The notes: generated by a model not told the origin, from the sequence alone. A DNA stretch of 64,000 nucleotides from Paraescarpia echinospica (GCA_020002185.1 CM034534.1:29792888-29856887); one strand, 5' to 3'. Shown: positions 9,323 to 21,136, counted from the stretch's first letter. Program-made: numbers and translations.

Positions 9323-10795
9323 GAAGAGGAGGAAAATTGGCCGCTACTGGTAGATTTATTGAAACACGCCAACGAACAACGAATGAGAGATCGTCAGGGG
9401 CTGGAACTAAGCAAGCAGAGCTTTGAACTATTAGCCGAGTCGGCCGAACAATATATAAGAGCGTTTTGGTTGGCCTATGAAGCAAGCCTATTTCGTAGTA
9501 GTTTGATGTACTAACAGTTGTGCTTTATATGCTTTAGGAAGTGCGCTGCGTACTCCAAACAATGCTTGCAAACAACGAAAGGATTCGCGCTCAGTACGAC
9601 GTGGTTGCAACGTCCGTAAGAACGTTGTTGGAAAGGGGTGTGCCGGGGTCAGTAAAGATGGAGGAAAAGAAGGAGGAGGAGGAAAAGAAGGACTAATAAT
9701 AATAATGTGTTTGTAGGACGCGCTGATGCAACACACCAGACGTGAGTGTATAAGCGACTTCCTACACGCGTTGCTGACGGTGATTAGCCGTAAAGAGTAG
9801 AACTGCTTTGTGCTGTAGGGCGGCGGACGTGACGCTCGCGTATTGGAGGCGATAATCGAGGAGGCGCTGGGCTCGACCCGGGAAGTGCGCTGCGTACTCC
9901 AAACAATGCTTGCAAACAACGAAAGGATTCGCGCTCAGTACGACGAGCTTGCAGCGTTCGTAAGAACGTTGTTGGAACGGGGTGTGCCGGGGTCAGTAAA
10001 GATGGAGGAGAAGGAGGACTAATCATAATAATGTGTTTGTAGGACGCTCTGATGCAACAACACACCATGAGCGACTTCCTAGACGCGTTGCTGACGGTGA
10101 TTAGCCGTAAAGAGTAGAACTGCTTTGTGCTGTAGGGTAGTGGCGGCGGCGGAGTACGTGACGCTCGCGTATTGGAGGCGATAATCGAGGAGGCGCTGGG
10201 CTCGACCGAAACGCGCCCCCCTCCACCGACGTATAACGACAGCCTGGGGACGATGGGACCGTCGTACTGGAGCGTATCGGAGGAGCTGGGGACGTGTCAA
10301 CGGCAACTCGTCGTGCCGAGCCGGAGTCAGTTGATCGTACGTTACGAACGACTGGCTATGGATCTCATTGCCGAGACTATCGGCGAAATGGTTCTGGAGA
10401 AGGCGCGGGATCATTGCGGGATATGCGAACCGAATGAAGGCTGCCCCTACGTTCACATGCCCGGCTATCGCGCGGGACGGCCGAATCGCGTCTACATGCA
10501 ACGTTTCGATAAGCCGGGCTGTATTGTGACGCGGTATTTCAACGACGTTATGGAAACGTTCCTACGTCGTTCTCTCATCCCGTGTTTTACGAGATTAGTG
10601 CATATACTAAGCGAGACTACGGTGTCGATTTCTTCCGGCGATCAGCAGCCGCAAACGGGCCGTGCAGGAGAATTGTATCTGGTACAGTTTGTATCGAACT
10701 GGTTGTTGGGAACGAATTGGCGCGATTATATGAATCGCGTGCAACTCGAGTCGGCCGTGCACACGTACGTGCAACGCCGGAGCGGACTGGAATGA
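9323..10795 (+). CDS. Exons 2-7 of RPA-linked gene, unit 2
   Basis: Exons and introns match those at 4011-5483 at a constant offset of 5312, with no length change. All phase-0 GT-AG junctions are preserved and the stop is at 10793-10795. The unrecognised terminal exon (10136-10795) is open. Confidence 0.55.
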
Positions 10796-10871
10796 ATGAA
10801 CACTAGTAGAATAGAGAACATTTGCTTGCTATTGAAACGAAGACTTCACGCTGTGTTTGAATGTTGTACCG

Positions 10872-10877
10872 AATAAA
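10872..10877 (+). terminator. Polyadenylation signal AATAAA, unit 2
   Basis: Conserved AATAAA, 77 nt after the stop codon of the RPA-linked gene. Confidence 0.6.
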
Positions 10878-10889
10878 ACGTTGAAAATG

Positions 10890-11204
10890 TACTTTCCGTT
10901 TCCGAGTTACCTAGTTAGAAAAACCGCATCCCACCGCTAGTCGTACCACTAGTTAGAAAATTACCGCTAGGGTTAGAAAAAACCGCATTCCACCGCTAGG
11001 GTTCTTCCCGCTAGGGTGTACTTACCACCACCACCGTCACCACTTAGAAAAATTACCGCTAGGGCACAACACCGCATTCCACCGCTAGTCGTACCACTAG
11101 TTAGAAAATTACCGCTAGACCACAGTTAGAAAAACCGCATTCCACCGCTAGGGTTCTTCCCGCTAGGGTGTACTTACCACCACCGTCACCGTCACCGTCG
11201 TCGT
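10890..11204 (+). promoter_or_regulatory. Iterated CCGCTAG upstream region, unit 2
   Basis: Same iterated block as unit 1, with the CTAGTTAG form at the left and a 2-nt shortening in the ACCACA motif (ACCACAGTTAG). Confidence 0.6.
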
Positions 11205-11212
11205 TATAAATA
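11205..11212 (+). promoter_or_regulatory. TATA box of polymerase gene, unit 2
   Basis: TATAAATA lies 30 nt upstream of ATG 11243. Confidence 0.65.
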
Positions 11213-11242
11213 GGGACGCTCGAAAAAATATCATTAGAGAGA

Positions 11243-13934
11243 ATGCCACCACCACCATCGCCTACTAGATGGCAATGTCCGAAATGTGGGCGTTATTACG
11301 CGACGCAGTCGACGTTAGAACGACACGTAAAGAGTTCGAAAAAATGCGGCGACGACGAAACGCTATGCGTAAAACGTCGAGTGTCCACAATGCGGCAAGC
11401 TATACACCACGCGTTCCGCTATGCTACGACATCTGAGGCTGCAGTGTGGCCGTTCGCCGCCTAGTGAATCAGTGGTGGAGGAAGAGGCCGCCGCTAGGGC
11501 GCCGCCGCCGTCGCCCGACGATCTACAGCGTGTCGTAGACGAGCACTGGCGTAGCATAGAGACGTCGGTGGCGCGCGGCGTCATACAGTCGCGTTACAAC
11601 TATCGTATGACCGCCTGTACGAGTACGCGCGTGCTCGAACCGCGTCTGAGGGAAATGTTTAGCGCGCAAAGAACGCGTTTAAAATTAACGTTAGCTATGG
11701 TTTTGTATTACGCCACAAGGTGTCGGGTCGGTACCGATATTTTCATTCTTCGTGTAACTGTTGCGGTCGCCTCCTCGAAACACCCGCCCTAGTTACCGAT
11801 AGCCGTTCATTCGAACGATTCCTCGACGCCGTGCGCACTACCGACGTACTGCAGTACGCCATCGCGCAGCGTCCCGACTCGGGATGGATCGTCGAGCTCG
11901 TAACTAACGCCACCTACTTAGTGAACGTCATCATCAATCATCCTATCGGCTGCGTTGGCGTGACGACGCTTCCCGCCTACGTGCGCTTCAACAAGTCCAT
12001 CGTGTCGTTGACGAACGACGATCGAGGTACGCCCTACGACGACCATCTGTGTCTCTTCCGATGCATCGGCCTTCACCTGCAAGGTCACCGACGAGGCAAA
12101 GGTATCCGCCATACGAACCGTTTAACGAAAGTCGCTAAACGTCTGCACGCGCGGTATCGTCGCGACACGGCGACCTCGAACGGCGGCGGCGTGCGCCTGA
12201 ACGAACTGGATCGCGTGGAGACGGTTTTCGGCATCAACGTCGTCGTCTATCGTCGACTGACGAACGACGTCGCCGAACTAGTCCGTCGATCGCGCGAAGC
12301 GCACCCCACGACGCTGAACGTCAACCTGTACGAGTCGCACTTCTCGTACATAAGCGATCGGCGCGCGTACACGCAAACGTACAAGTGCGGGAAATGCGGC
12401 AGCGTCCTCTGGCGGAGCGCGTACCATTTACGACGTCACGAAGCGACGTGCGAAGGCGGCGTTCGTCACGTGTTCCCCGGCGGCGTCTACCGACCGACGG
12501 CGTCCGTATTCGAGCGGCTCGACGACGAAGGCATCGACGTCGGCGACGACGACCTGCGCTACTACCCGTACCGCGCGACGTTCGATTTCGAGTGCTATTT
12601 CGCCGATAACGATCTGCCGACGGATAGCGACAAATGCCGCTGGATCGCGCGACACGAACTGCTCAGCGTGAGCGTCGCGTCGAACGTGCCCGGTCACGAA
12701 GCGGCGCGCTGTTACGTCACGACCGGCGATTCGTCGGAACTCGCGCGTCGCCTCATCGACGACCTGGAAGCGGTGAGCGCGGCGGCGTGCGCGATTCTAC
12801 GTCCCCGCTACGACGCGACCTTCGAGGCGCTCGACGCGCTCGACGCCGACTGGCGGCGACGACGATGCGACGACGACGACGCCGACGCGTCACCGTACGC
12901 CACTCTCGCCGACCGGCTGTGGACGTACCTTCGTCAAATGCCCGTATTGGGTTTCAATTCGGGTAAGTACGACTTGAACGTCGTCAAAAAGTACTTGACC
13001 CCCCTGCTCATAACCGACGACGCGCAGCACACGTCGTCGGCGTTTACCATTAAACGTCAGAACAATTACATGTGCCTGCCGACGACGACGTTGAAGTTCC
13101 TGGACATAACGAATTATATCGCGCCCGGCGTTAGCTACGATCGCTTTCTGAAAGCGTACGGTTGCTCGGCAACGAAGGGCTACTTCCCGTACGAGCACAT
13201 CGACGCGTTGTCGCGTCTGGACGAAACCGCCCTGCCGTCGCGCGAAGCTTTCTACAGCCAGCTGAAACGCGAGGGAATCTCCGCGGAGGCGTACGAGATT
13301 TGCGCGACGGCGTGGCGCGACGAGGGCATGACGTCGATGCGCGATTTTCTTGTGTGGTATAACAATCGTGACGCGGCGCCGTTTCTCGAGGCCGTCGATC
13401 GCCAGTTCGCCTTCTATCGGCGCCGACGTATCGACATGTTCAAGGACGCCATCAGCGTACCGGGGTTGACGTTGTTGTACCTGTTCAACGACCTGCCGAA
13501 GTCGATCCATTTCTCGCTCTTCAACGAGCCGAACAAAGATCTGCACCGTCTGCTGCAGGCGCAGATCGTCGGCGGCCCGTCGATCATCTTCGCGCGCCAC
13601 CACGAGGCCGACGTGACGTCGATTCGTGGCGGCGCGCCGTGCCGATCGATAGTAGGCTTCGACGCAAACGGCCTCTATCTATGGGCGATAATGCAGGAGA
13701 TGCCGACGGGCTGGTACACGCGCCGACGCGCTGAGAACGGCTTTCGAGCGGAACGCGTGCACCGCTACGGCCGTATGGCCGTGGAGTGGTTGACGCGCAT
13801 GGAGGCGGAAACCGGCGCGCGTATACGTCTCCAGTTGAACGGACGCGAGAAACGCATCGGAAAGCACCGAGTCGACGGCTGGTGCGCCGCCACGCGAACG
13901 GCGTATCAATTTCACGGCTGCTATTTTCACGGCT
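11243..13934 (+). pseudogene. POLB: Truncated family-B DNA polymerase, unit 2 (frameshifted)
   Basis: Same gene as at 5933-8613. A 1-nt deletion in an A run near 11671 ends the first frame at 11792, and the body resumes in ORF 11720-14128. That ORF keeps all exonuclease motifs and palm motif A. YNNRDV is YNNRDA here, a change next to the exonuclease Asp. The C-terminal truncation into antisense protease is identical. Confidence 0.85.
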
Positions 13935-13936
13935 AT

Positions 13937-14051
13937 GCACACGTTAGAGATGACGCTCTGCAGCCGCTTGTCGTTGTACGTCCACGCGTCGCCGCAGTGG
14001 CGGCGCAGGAAGGCGCGGAAGTCGGCGTGCAGCGGCGGCAGACCGTACGAA
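13937..14051 (-). pseudogene. Protease-derived antisense tail, unit 2
   Basis: Same fragment and borders as in units 0 and 1 (TATGCACAC at 13934-13942; CGTACGAA ending 14051). Confidence 0.85.
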
Positions 14052-14117
14052 GAGGCGCGCTTGGAGCCCCCCGACGAGACGGCCGAGCAGCCCCCGGTGC
14101 TGTCGCCGAGCGGTTCT

Positions 14118-14600
14118 ATGGAGCGTGAATCGGCGGCTGCGTCGACACGCGCCACAGCGGTGAGTCTGAGACATCTGAAGTGCGCCGTCAACGGCGTTTA
14201 TAAAATCCTGTCGCCCGTTACTATCGAGGCCGTCTCGTACAAAGGCGAGCCCGGCACCACCTATTTGGGATGTTCCCGTTGTCGCCGGAAATTACGGACA
14301 AACAAAGACGGGGTCCTGATATGTCGAACGCACGGTGAAGTGTTTGTACCGAAATATTTCTTCGCGTTGCGTGTGATGGTGAAGGACGGCGAGGAGGAAG
14401 AAGATGAGCTTTGGCTTACGTTGTTCGATAGCCAAATGTCTAATCTCGTCGAGTTCACGGCCGAGTACCTGACGGAATTGAACGAGGAGGATCTCTGCGA
14501 TACCGTGCTCGAGTTAACCGGTACTAAAGTGGAGATTAGTGTGCGGAAGACGAGTTGGAACGGGGACCCCTCGTATACAGTGCGCACACTAAAAAGATAC
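14118..14600 (+). CDS. RPA1 C-terminal-like exon, unit 3
   Basis: Same protein as 3485-3967 (zinc ribbon CSRC/CRTH, OB fold). Only the fusion DNA upstream of the chosen ATG shows substitutions. The donor is at 14601 and the acceptor ends at 14643. Confidence 0.65.
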
Positions 14601-14643
14601 GTCGACGACTAATGTTGTTGTTGTTGTTCTTGTTGTCTTGTAG

Positions 14644-16119
14644 GAAGAGGAGGAAAATTGGCCGCTACTGGTAGATTTATTGAAACACGCCAACGAACGA
14701 CAACGAATGAGAGATCGTCAGGGGCTGGAACTAAGCAAGCAGAGCTTTGAACTATTAGCCGAGTCGGCCGAACAATATATAAGAGCGTTTTGGTTGGCCT
14801 ATGAAGCAAGCCTATTTCGTAGTAGTTTGATGTACTAACAGTTGTGCTTTATATGCTTTAGGAAGTGCGCTGCGTAGTCCAAACAATGCTTGCAAACAAC
14901 GAAAGGATTCGCGCTCAGTACGACGTGGTTGCAACGTCCGTAAGAACGTTGTTGGAAAGGGGTGTGCCGGGGTCAGTAAAGATGGAGGAAAAGAAGGAGG
15001 AGGAGGAAAAGAAGGACTAATAATAATAATGTGTTTGTAGGACGCGCTGATGCAACACACCAGACGTGAGTGTATAAGCGACTTCCTACACGCGTTGCTG
15101 ACGGTGATTAGCCGTAAAGAGTAGAACTGCTTTGTGCTGTAGGGCGGCGGACGTGACGCTCGCGTATTGGAGGCGATAATCGAGGAGGCGCTGGGCTCGA
15201 CCCGGGAAGTGCGCTGCGTACTCCAAACAATGCTTGCAAACAACGAAAGGATTCGCGCTCAGTACGACGAGCTTGCAGCGTTCGTAAGAACGTTGTTGGA
15301 ACGGGGTGTGCCGGGGTCAGTAAAGATGGAGGAGAAGGAGGACTAATCATAATAATGTGTTTGTAGGACGCTCTGATGCAACAACACACCATGAGCGACT
15401 TCCTAGACGCGTTGCTGACGGTGATTAGCCGTAAAGAGTAGAACTGCTTTGTGCTGTAGGGTAGTGGCGGCGGCGGAGTACGTGACGCTCGCGTATTGGA
15501 GGCGATAATCGAGGAGGCGCTGGGCTCGACCGGAACGCGCCCCCCTCCACCGACGTATAACGACAGCCTGGGGACGATGGGACCGTCGTACTGGAGCGTA
15601 TCGGAGGAGCTGGGGACGTGTCAACGGCAACTCGTCGTGCCGAGCCGGAGTCAGTTGATCGTACATTACGAACGACTGGCTATGGATCTCATTGCCGAGA
15701 CTATCGGCGAAATGGTTCTGGAGAAGGCGCGGGATCATTGCGGGATATGCGAACCGAATGAAGGCTGCCCCTACGTTCACATGCCCGGCTATCGCGCGGG
15801 ACGGCCGAATCGCGTCTACATGCAACGTTTCGATAAGCCGGGCTGTATTGTGACGCGGTATTTCAACGACGTTATGGAAACGTTCCTACGTCGTTCTCTC
15901 ATCCCGTGTTTTACGAGATTAGTGCATATACTAAGCGAGACTACGGTGTCGATTTCTTCCGGCGATCAGCAGCCGCAAACGGGCCGTGCAGGAGAATTGT
16001 ATCTGGTACAGTTTGTATCGAACTGGTTGTTGGGAACGAATTGGCGCGATTATATGAATCGCGTGCAACTCGAGTCGGCCGTGCACACGTACGTGCAACG
16101 CCGGAGCGGACTGGAATGA
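14644..16119 (+). CDS. Exons 2-7 of RPA-linked gene, unit 3
   Basis: Same exon set as 4011-5483. It has a 3-nt in-frame insertion in exon 2 near 14697 (one extra residue) and a few missense changes, including Glu to Gly after the GST motif and Arg to His near 15663. A 3-nt indel that keeps frame is consistent with coding constraint. The stop is at 16117-16119. Confidence 0.55.
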
Positions 16120-16195
16120 ATGAACACTAGTAGAATAGAGAACATTTGCTTGCTATTGAAACGAAGACTTCACGCTGTGTTTGAATGTTGTACCG

Positions 16196-16201
16196 AATAA
16201 A
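16196..16201 (+). terminator. Polyadenylation signal AATAAA, unit 3
   Basis: Conserved AATAAA, 77 nt after the stop codon. Confidence 0.6.
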
Positions 16202-16214
16202 ACGTTGAAAATGT

Positions 16215-16521
16215 ACTTTCCGTTTCCGAGTTACCTAGTTATAAAAACCGCATCCCACCGCTAGTCGTACCACTAGTTAGAAAATTACCGCTAGGGTTAG
16301 AAAAAACCGCATTCCACCGCTAGGGTTCTTCCCGCTAGGGTGTACTTACCACCACCACCGTCACCACTTAGAAAAATTACCGCTAGGGCACAACACCGCA
16401 TTCCACCGCTAGTCGTACCACTAGTTAGAAAATTACCGCTAGACCAGTTAGAAAAAGCGCATTCCACCGCTAGGGTTCTTCCCGCTAGGGTGTACTTACA
16501 AACCACCGTCACCGTCGTCTT
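16215..16521 (+). promoter_or_regulatory. Iterated CCGCTAG upstream region, unit 3
   Basis: Same iterated block. Like unit 0 it has CTAGTTATAAAAACC at the left. It also has a shortened ACCAGTTAG motif and ACAAACC near the right border. Confidence 0.6.
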
Positions 16522-16529
16522 TATAAATA
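16522..16529 (+). promoter_or_regulatory. TATA box of polymerase gene, unit 3
   Basis: TATAAATA lies 30 nt upstream of ATG 16560. Confidence 0.65.
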
Positions 16530-16559
16530 GGGACGCTCGAAAAAATATCATTAGAGAGA

Positions 16560-19238
16560 ATGCCACCACCACCATCGCCTACTAGATGGCAATGTCCGAA
16601 ATGTGGGCGTTATTACGCGACGCAGTCGACGTTAGAACGACACGTAGAGTTCGAAAAAATGCGGCGACGACGAAACGCTATGCGTAAAACGTCGAGTGTC
16701 CACAATGCGGCAAGGTATACACCACGCGTTCCGCTATGCTACGACATCTGAGGCTGCAGTGTGGCCGTTCGCCGCCTAGTGAATCAGTGGTGGAGGAAGA
16801 GGCCGCCGCTAGGGCGCCGCCGCCGTCGCCCGACGATCTACAGCATGTCGTAGACGAGCACTGGCGTAGCATAGAGACGTCGGTGGCGCGCGGCGTCATA
16901 CAGTCGCGTTACAACTATCGTATGACCGCCTGTACGAGTACGCGCGTGCTCGAACCGCGTCTGAGGGAAATGTTTAGCGCGCAAAAGAACGCGTTTAAAA
17001 TTAACGTTAGCTATGGTTTTGTATTACGCCACAAGGTGTCGGGTCGGTACCGATATTTTCATTCTTCGTGTAACTGTTGCGGTCGCCTCCTCGAAACACC
17101 CGCCCTAGTTACCGATAGCCGTTCATTCGAACGATTCCTCGACGCCGTGCGCACTACCGACGTACTGCAGTACGCCATCGCGCAGCGTCCCGACTCGGGA
17201 TGGATCGTCGAGCTCGACACTAACGCCACCTACTTAGTGAACGTCATCATCAATCATCCTATCGGCTGCGTTGGCGTGACGATGCTTCCCGCCTACGTGC
17301 GCTTCAACAAGTCCATCGTGTCGTTGACGAACGACGATCGAGGTACGCCCTACGACGACCATCTGTGTCTCTTCCGATGCATCGGCCTTCACCTGCAAGG
17401 TCACCGACGAGGCAAACGTATCCGCCATACGAACCGTTTAACGAAAGTCGCTAAACGTCTGCACGCGCGGTATCGTCGCGACACGGCGACCTCGAACGGC
17501 GGCGGCGTGCGCCTGAACGAACTGGATCGCGTGGAGACGTTTTTCGGCATCAACGTCGTCGTCTATCGTCGACTGACGAACGACGTCGCCGAACTAGTCC
17601 GTCGATCGCGCGAAGCGCACCCCACGACGCTGAACGTCAACCTGTACGAGTCGCACTTCTCGTACATAAGCGATCGGCGCGCGTACACGCAAACGTACAA
17701 GTGCGGGAAATGCGGCAGCGTCCTCTGGCGGAGCGCGTACCATTTACGACGTCACGAAGCGACGTGCGAAGGCGGCGTTCGTCACGTGTTCCCCGGCGGC
17801 GTCTACCGACCGACGGCGTCCGTATTCGAGCGGCTCGACGACGAAGGCATCGACGTCGGCGACGACGACCTGCGCTACTACCCGTACCGCGCGACGTTCG
17901 ATTTCGAGTGCTATTTCGCCGATAACGATCTGCCGACGGATAGCGACAAATGCCGCTGGATCGCGCGACACGAACTGCTCAGCGTGAGCGTCGCGTCGAA
18001 CGTGCCCGGTCACGAAGCGGCGCGCTGTTACGTCACGACCGGCGATTCGTCGGAACTCGCGCGTCGCCTCATCGACGACCTGGAAGCGGTGAGCGCGGCG
18101 GCGTGCGCGATTCTACGTCCCCGCTACGACGCGACCTTCGAGGCGCTCGACGCCGACTGGCGGCGACGACGATGCAACGACGACGCCGACGCGTCACCGT
18201 ACGCCACTCTCGCCGACCGGCTGTGGACGTACCTTCGTCAAATGCCCGTATTGGGATTCAATTCGGGTAAGTACGACCTAAACGTCGTCAAAAAGTACTT
18301 GACCCCCCTGCTCATAACCGACGACGCGCAGCACACGTCGTCGGCGTTTACCATTAAACGTCAGAACAATTACATGTGCCTGCCGACGACGACGTTGAAG
18401 TTCCTGGACATAACGAATTATATCGCGCCCGGCGTTAGCTACGATCGCTTTCTGAAAGCGTACGGTTGCTCGGCAACGAAGGGCTACTTCCCGTACGAGC
18501 ACATCGACGCGTTGTCGCGTCTGGACGAAACCGCCCTGCCGTCGCGCGAAGCTTTCTACAGCCAGCTGAAACGCGAGGGAATCTCCGCGGAGGCGTACGA
18601 GATTTGCGCGACGGCGTGGCGCGACGAGGGCATGACGTCGATGCGCGATTTTCTTGTGTGGTATAACAATCGTGACGTGGCGCCGTTTCTCGAGGCCGTC
18701 GATCGCCAGTTCGCCTTCTATCGGCGCCGACGTATCGACATGTTCAAGGACGCCATCAGCGTACCGGGGTTGACGTTGTTGTACCTGTTCAACGACCTGC
18801 CGAAGTCGATCCATTTCTCGCTCTTCAACGAGCCGAACAAAGATCTGCACCGTCTGCTGCAGGCGCAGATCGTCGGCGGCCCGTCGATCATCTTCGCGCG
18901 CCACCACGAGGCCGACGTGACGTCGATTCGTGGCGGCGCGCCGTGCCGATCGATAGTAGGCTTCGACGCAAACGGCCTCTATCTATGGGCGATAATGCAG
19001 GAGATGCCGACGGGCTGGTACACGCGCCGACGCGCTGAGAACGGCTTTCGAGCGGAACGCGTGCACCGCTACGGCCGTATGGCCGTGGAGTGGTTGACGC
19101 GCATGGAGGCGGAAACCGGCGCGCGTATACGTCTCCAGTTGAACGGACGCGAGAAACGCATCGGAAAGCACCGAGTCGACGGCTGGTGCGCCGCCACGCG
19201 AACGGCGTATCAATTTCACGGCTGCTATTTTCACGGCT
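16560..19238 (+). pseudogene. POLB: C-terminally truncated family-B DNA polymerase, unit 3 (open body 16736-19480)
   Basis: Same gene as in the other units. The zinc-finger linker has the 2-nt deletion shared with unit 0, but the body is open for 914 codons through exonuclease motifs and palm motif A (FDANGLYLWA) to FHGCYFHG near 19235. The frame then continues antisense through the intact part of the protease and stops at 19480. Motif B and the DTD motif are missing. The Glu-Leu-Val-Thr segment of units 0-2 reads ELDT here. Confidence 0.85.
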
Positions 19239-19240
19239 AT

Positions 19241-19564
19241 GCACACGTTAGAGATGACGCTCTGCAGCCGCTTGTCGTTGTACGTCCACGCGTCGCCGCA
19301 GTGGCGGCGCAGGAAGGCGCGGAAGTCGGCGTGCAGCGGCGGCAGACCGTACGAATCGAAGTACTCGCCTCGTCGGTCGGCGCCGACGTAGACGGCCACC
19401 CAGTGCTGTCCCGGTTCGCCGCCGTCGTCGGTGTTGCACACGAAGGCCGTCGGGTAGGTGGTGATGGCGACGGTAAGTAGCGCGTCTTTAGGCACGACGC
19501 CGGCGACGATACGTTTAGCGTACGTATCGCGTTCCAGACGACACATCAGTTGAAACGTATCCAT
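19241..19564 (-). pseudogene. PRO: Adenain-like maturation cysteine protease, cut after catalytic Cys
   Basis: From ATG 19564 the protein (108 codons of authentic sequence) shows the adenovirus-protease catalytic layout: His54 in GQHWVAVYV, Asp70 in FDSYG, Gln101 in LQSVISNVC and Cys108 seven residues after the Gln, the same spacing as in adenain. Such proteases cleave capsid and core precursors during virion maturation. Sequence identity ends immediately after Cys108. The open frame then continues as antisense polymerase to 18983. The C-terminal half is therefore missing and the product should be inactive. The start lies 5 nt after the capsid gene's stop. Confidence 0.85.
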
Positions 19565-19569
19565 AGTTA

Positions 19570-20860
19570 CTACCAGTCGTAAAGGACGTTCCGGTTCCGG
19601 TCGACTTCCATCATCGTTTCGAATTCCGCGAACACGACGACGTTCACCGGAGCCGCTATCGCCGTCCCGAAATGCATATCGACGCCCACGCACCCCTGAT
19701 GCACGACGTTGAAATGATCGCCGTCGCAACAGTCGGGGGTCAGGTCGAAACCGAAGATGGTGTAGCCGGCGCCGAAGTCCGTACGCGATACGTCGTTCCC
19801 CTCGTCCTCGAACGCCTTTCCGGTCGCCTCGAAGAGATTCATGTAGCTCCGCACGTACCGATTGTGCGGGAAGTCCGGTTGCAGCGGCTTGCTCGGCACC
19901 TGACGTCCGTCGACGAGGAGCGCCAGGAAGTTTATGTCGTTGTGACGCGCGTCGAACGGATTTCTAGTGTAGGCGCCGTTGTAGGCGACGTTATCGATCA
20001 TCATCAGGAAGAGGCGTTTCGGAATCGGGCCCATGTACAGGTTCTCGTGCGTGTGCGATAGCGCGCCCGCCGTTATCGAGAACGATTTGCAGTCGACGCG
20101 ACGCATCGGAAACTTAGCCGTTCCCAACGTCCACGCTTTGATATGCGCCATCTGGACGGCCGGATTCAACTTAACTTTTCGCACGTGCAGTCGAATCGCC
20201 TGCAGCACGACGCGCCACCCCGTTACGGCTTGCGCGCCCATCAGCGCGAAGGCGTCCTTCGAGCGAACTATGCGTATTTTCGTGTCGACGCCGTTCGGTA
20301 GGAGTTTGTTTATCATAAACGCGTCGACGTGCAGGCGTCCCATCATATCCACCTCGTTGCTATCGTCCGTCGCGACGCGTCGCGCCTCGAAACCGACGTT
20401 GGCGTTGTCGAGCGTGTCCATCTTTCCGGCGGTGTCTTTATACCACAACGACGCCGTGAGATGCGAACGTTTCGCGTCGCTACCGTAACTTAGCAACGTC
20501 TCGAGGTAGGCCCGGAACGCGTACGTATTGGTCGACGGCGTCACGAGGGTATTGTTCAGCGACACGTCGATTTGACTGATCATCGAATGCAGGAAATTGT
20601 TGACCGGCGCCCCCCGCCAGATCGGTACCGTCCCCCTGCGTCACTTTGAAGCGCACGAACAGTTGAATGCTCGACAGGTCCGTATAGTCGTCGCCCGAAC
20701 CCGGCACGAGGAACTCGATAGGGCCGCCGGCGTCGAGAGTCGTCAGCGGCTGGTAGACGGTCCAATGACTACTCTCGATGCTCGTCTGCGTCACCGCCCC
20801 GCTGAACAGCTCCAGCTCGGCCTTCACACCCTCGCACGTCGAGCCGTTCACGAACGCCAT
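19570..20860 (-). pseudogene. MCP: Polinton major capsid protein (double jelly roll), frameshifted
   Basis: The protein matches the Polinton/adintovirus double-jelly-roll capsid family, often annotated in invertebrate genomes as F54H12.2-like. Landmarks are GGPIEFLVPGSGDDYTDLSS in the N-terminal part and ISQIDVSLNNTLVTPSTNTY, VDMMGRLHVDAF and IVRSKDAFALMG in the second. ATG 20860 opens the first part. The frame breaks at a run of six C (20610-20615), and the body continues in ORF 20583-19570. It is otherwise full length (about 430 codons). A homopolymer break could be true decay or an assembly error. It sits between the pX-like gene and the protease, as expected for a late morphogenesis block. 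Confidence 0.88.
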
Positions 20861-20869
20861 CGTTGTCGT

Positions 20870-20945
20870 CCGTTCGACGTCTTCCGCCTACTGACGACCG
20901 TCGCCGCTAGCCGCGCTCTCTTTATGCCGCCGCCGCCGCGACCTC
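20870..20945 (-). promoter_or_regulatory. Upstream region of capsid gene, duplicated at 21145-21220
   Basis: The sequence around the CATAAAGAGAGCGCGGCTAGCGG element upstream of the capsid ATG recurs, with some changes, at about 21145-21220. This looks like a duplicated promoter segment that accompanies the capsid fragment at 20996-21128. Confidence 0.4.
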
Positions 20946-20995
20946 GTCGGTTTTTCTTGCCGCCGCCGCGACGTCGGTGCGTTTTTTTCTTCCGT

Positions 20996-21128
20996 CGATT
21001 TGACTGATTATCGTATGCAGGATGACCGACGCCACCGCGGCCGTCGGATCTCCTCCGCGCGGCATCACCACTATGAAGCGTACTCGAAGGTCCGTATACG
21101 GCCGGTAGACGGTCGTCGTCCACTCCAT
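20996..21128 (-). pseudogene. Partial duplicate of capsid gene 5' region
   Basis: The minus-strand reading resembles the start of the adjacent capsid protein with an internal deletion: a WT-VYRPYTD segment, LRVRF, and then ISQID, matching WTVYQPL, LFVRF and ISQID. It then runs into a low-complexity Lys/Ala stretch. It lies directly upstream of the main capsid gene and is best read as a decayed tandem duplicate. Confidence 0.55.
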
Positions 21129-21136
21129 CGTCGTCG

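Larger units (their letters stand above)
8731..14051 (+). repeat. Tandem array unit 2 (5321 bp)
   Basis: Same order and junctions as unit 1. Distinguishing changes are a 1-nt deletion in the A run near 11671, GGTATCC at the site that reads CGTATCC in unit 1, and a few silent or 3-6-nt differences in the Asp-rich part of the polymerase. Confidence 0.95.
14052..19355 (+). repeat. Tandem array unit 3 (rightmost, about 5304 bp)
   Basis: This is the last unit. At its right border CGTACGAA continues into the rest of the protease gene instead of jumping back to the RPA-like gene. It therefore shows the parental arrangement from which the duplication junction was made. Confidence 0.95.

Noticed and set aside
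18983..19240. C-terminal extension of the protease ORF
   Set aside because: It is antisense polymerase created by the deletion junction, not protease.
1..19355. Complete, active DNA polymerase genes
   Set aside because: All four copies end before motif B and the catalytic DTD motif, so none can encode a full polymerase.
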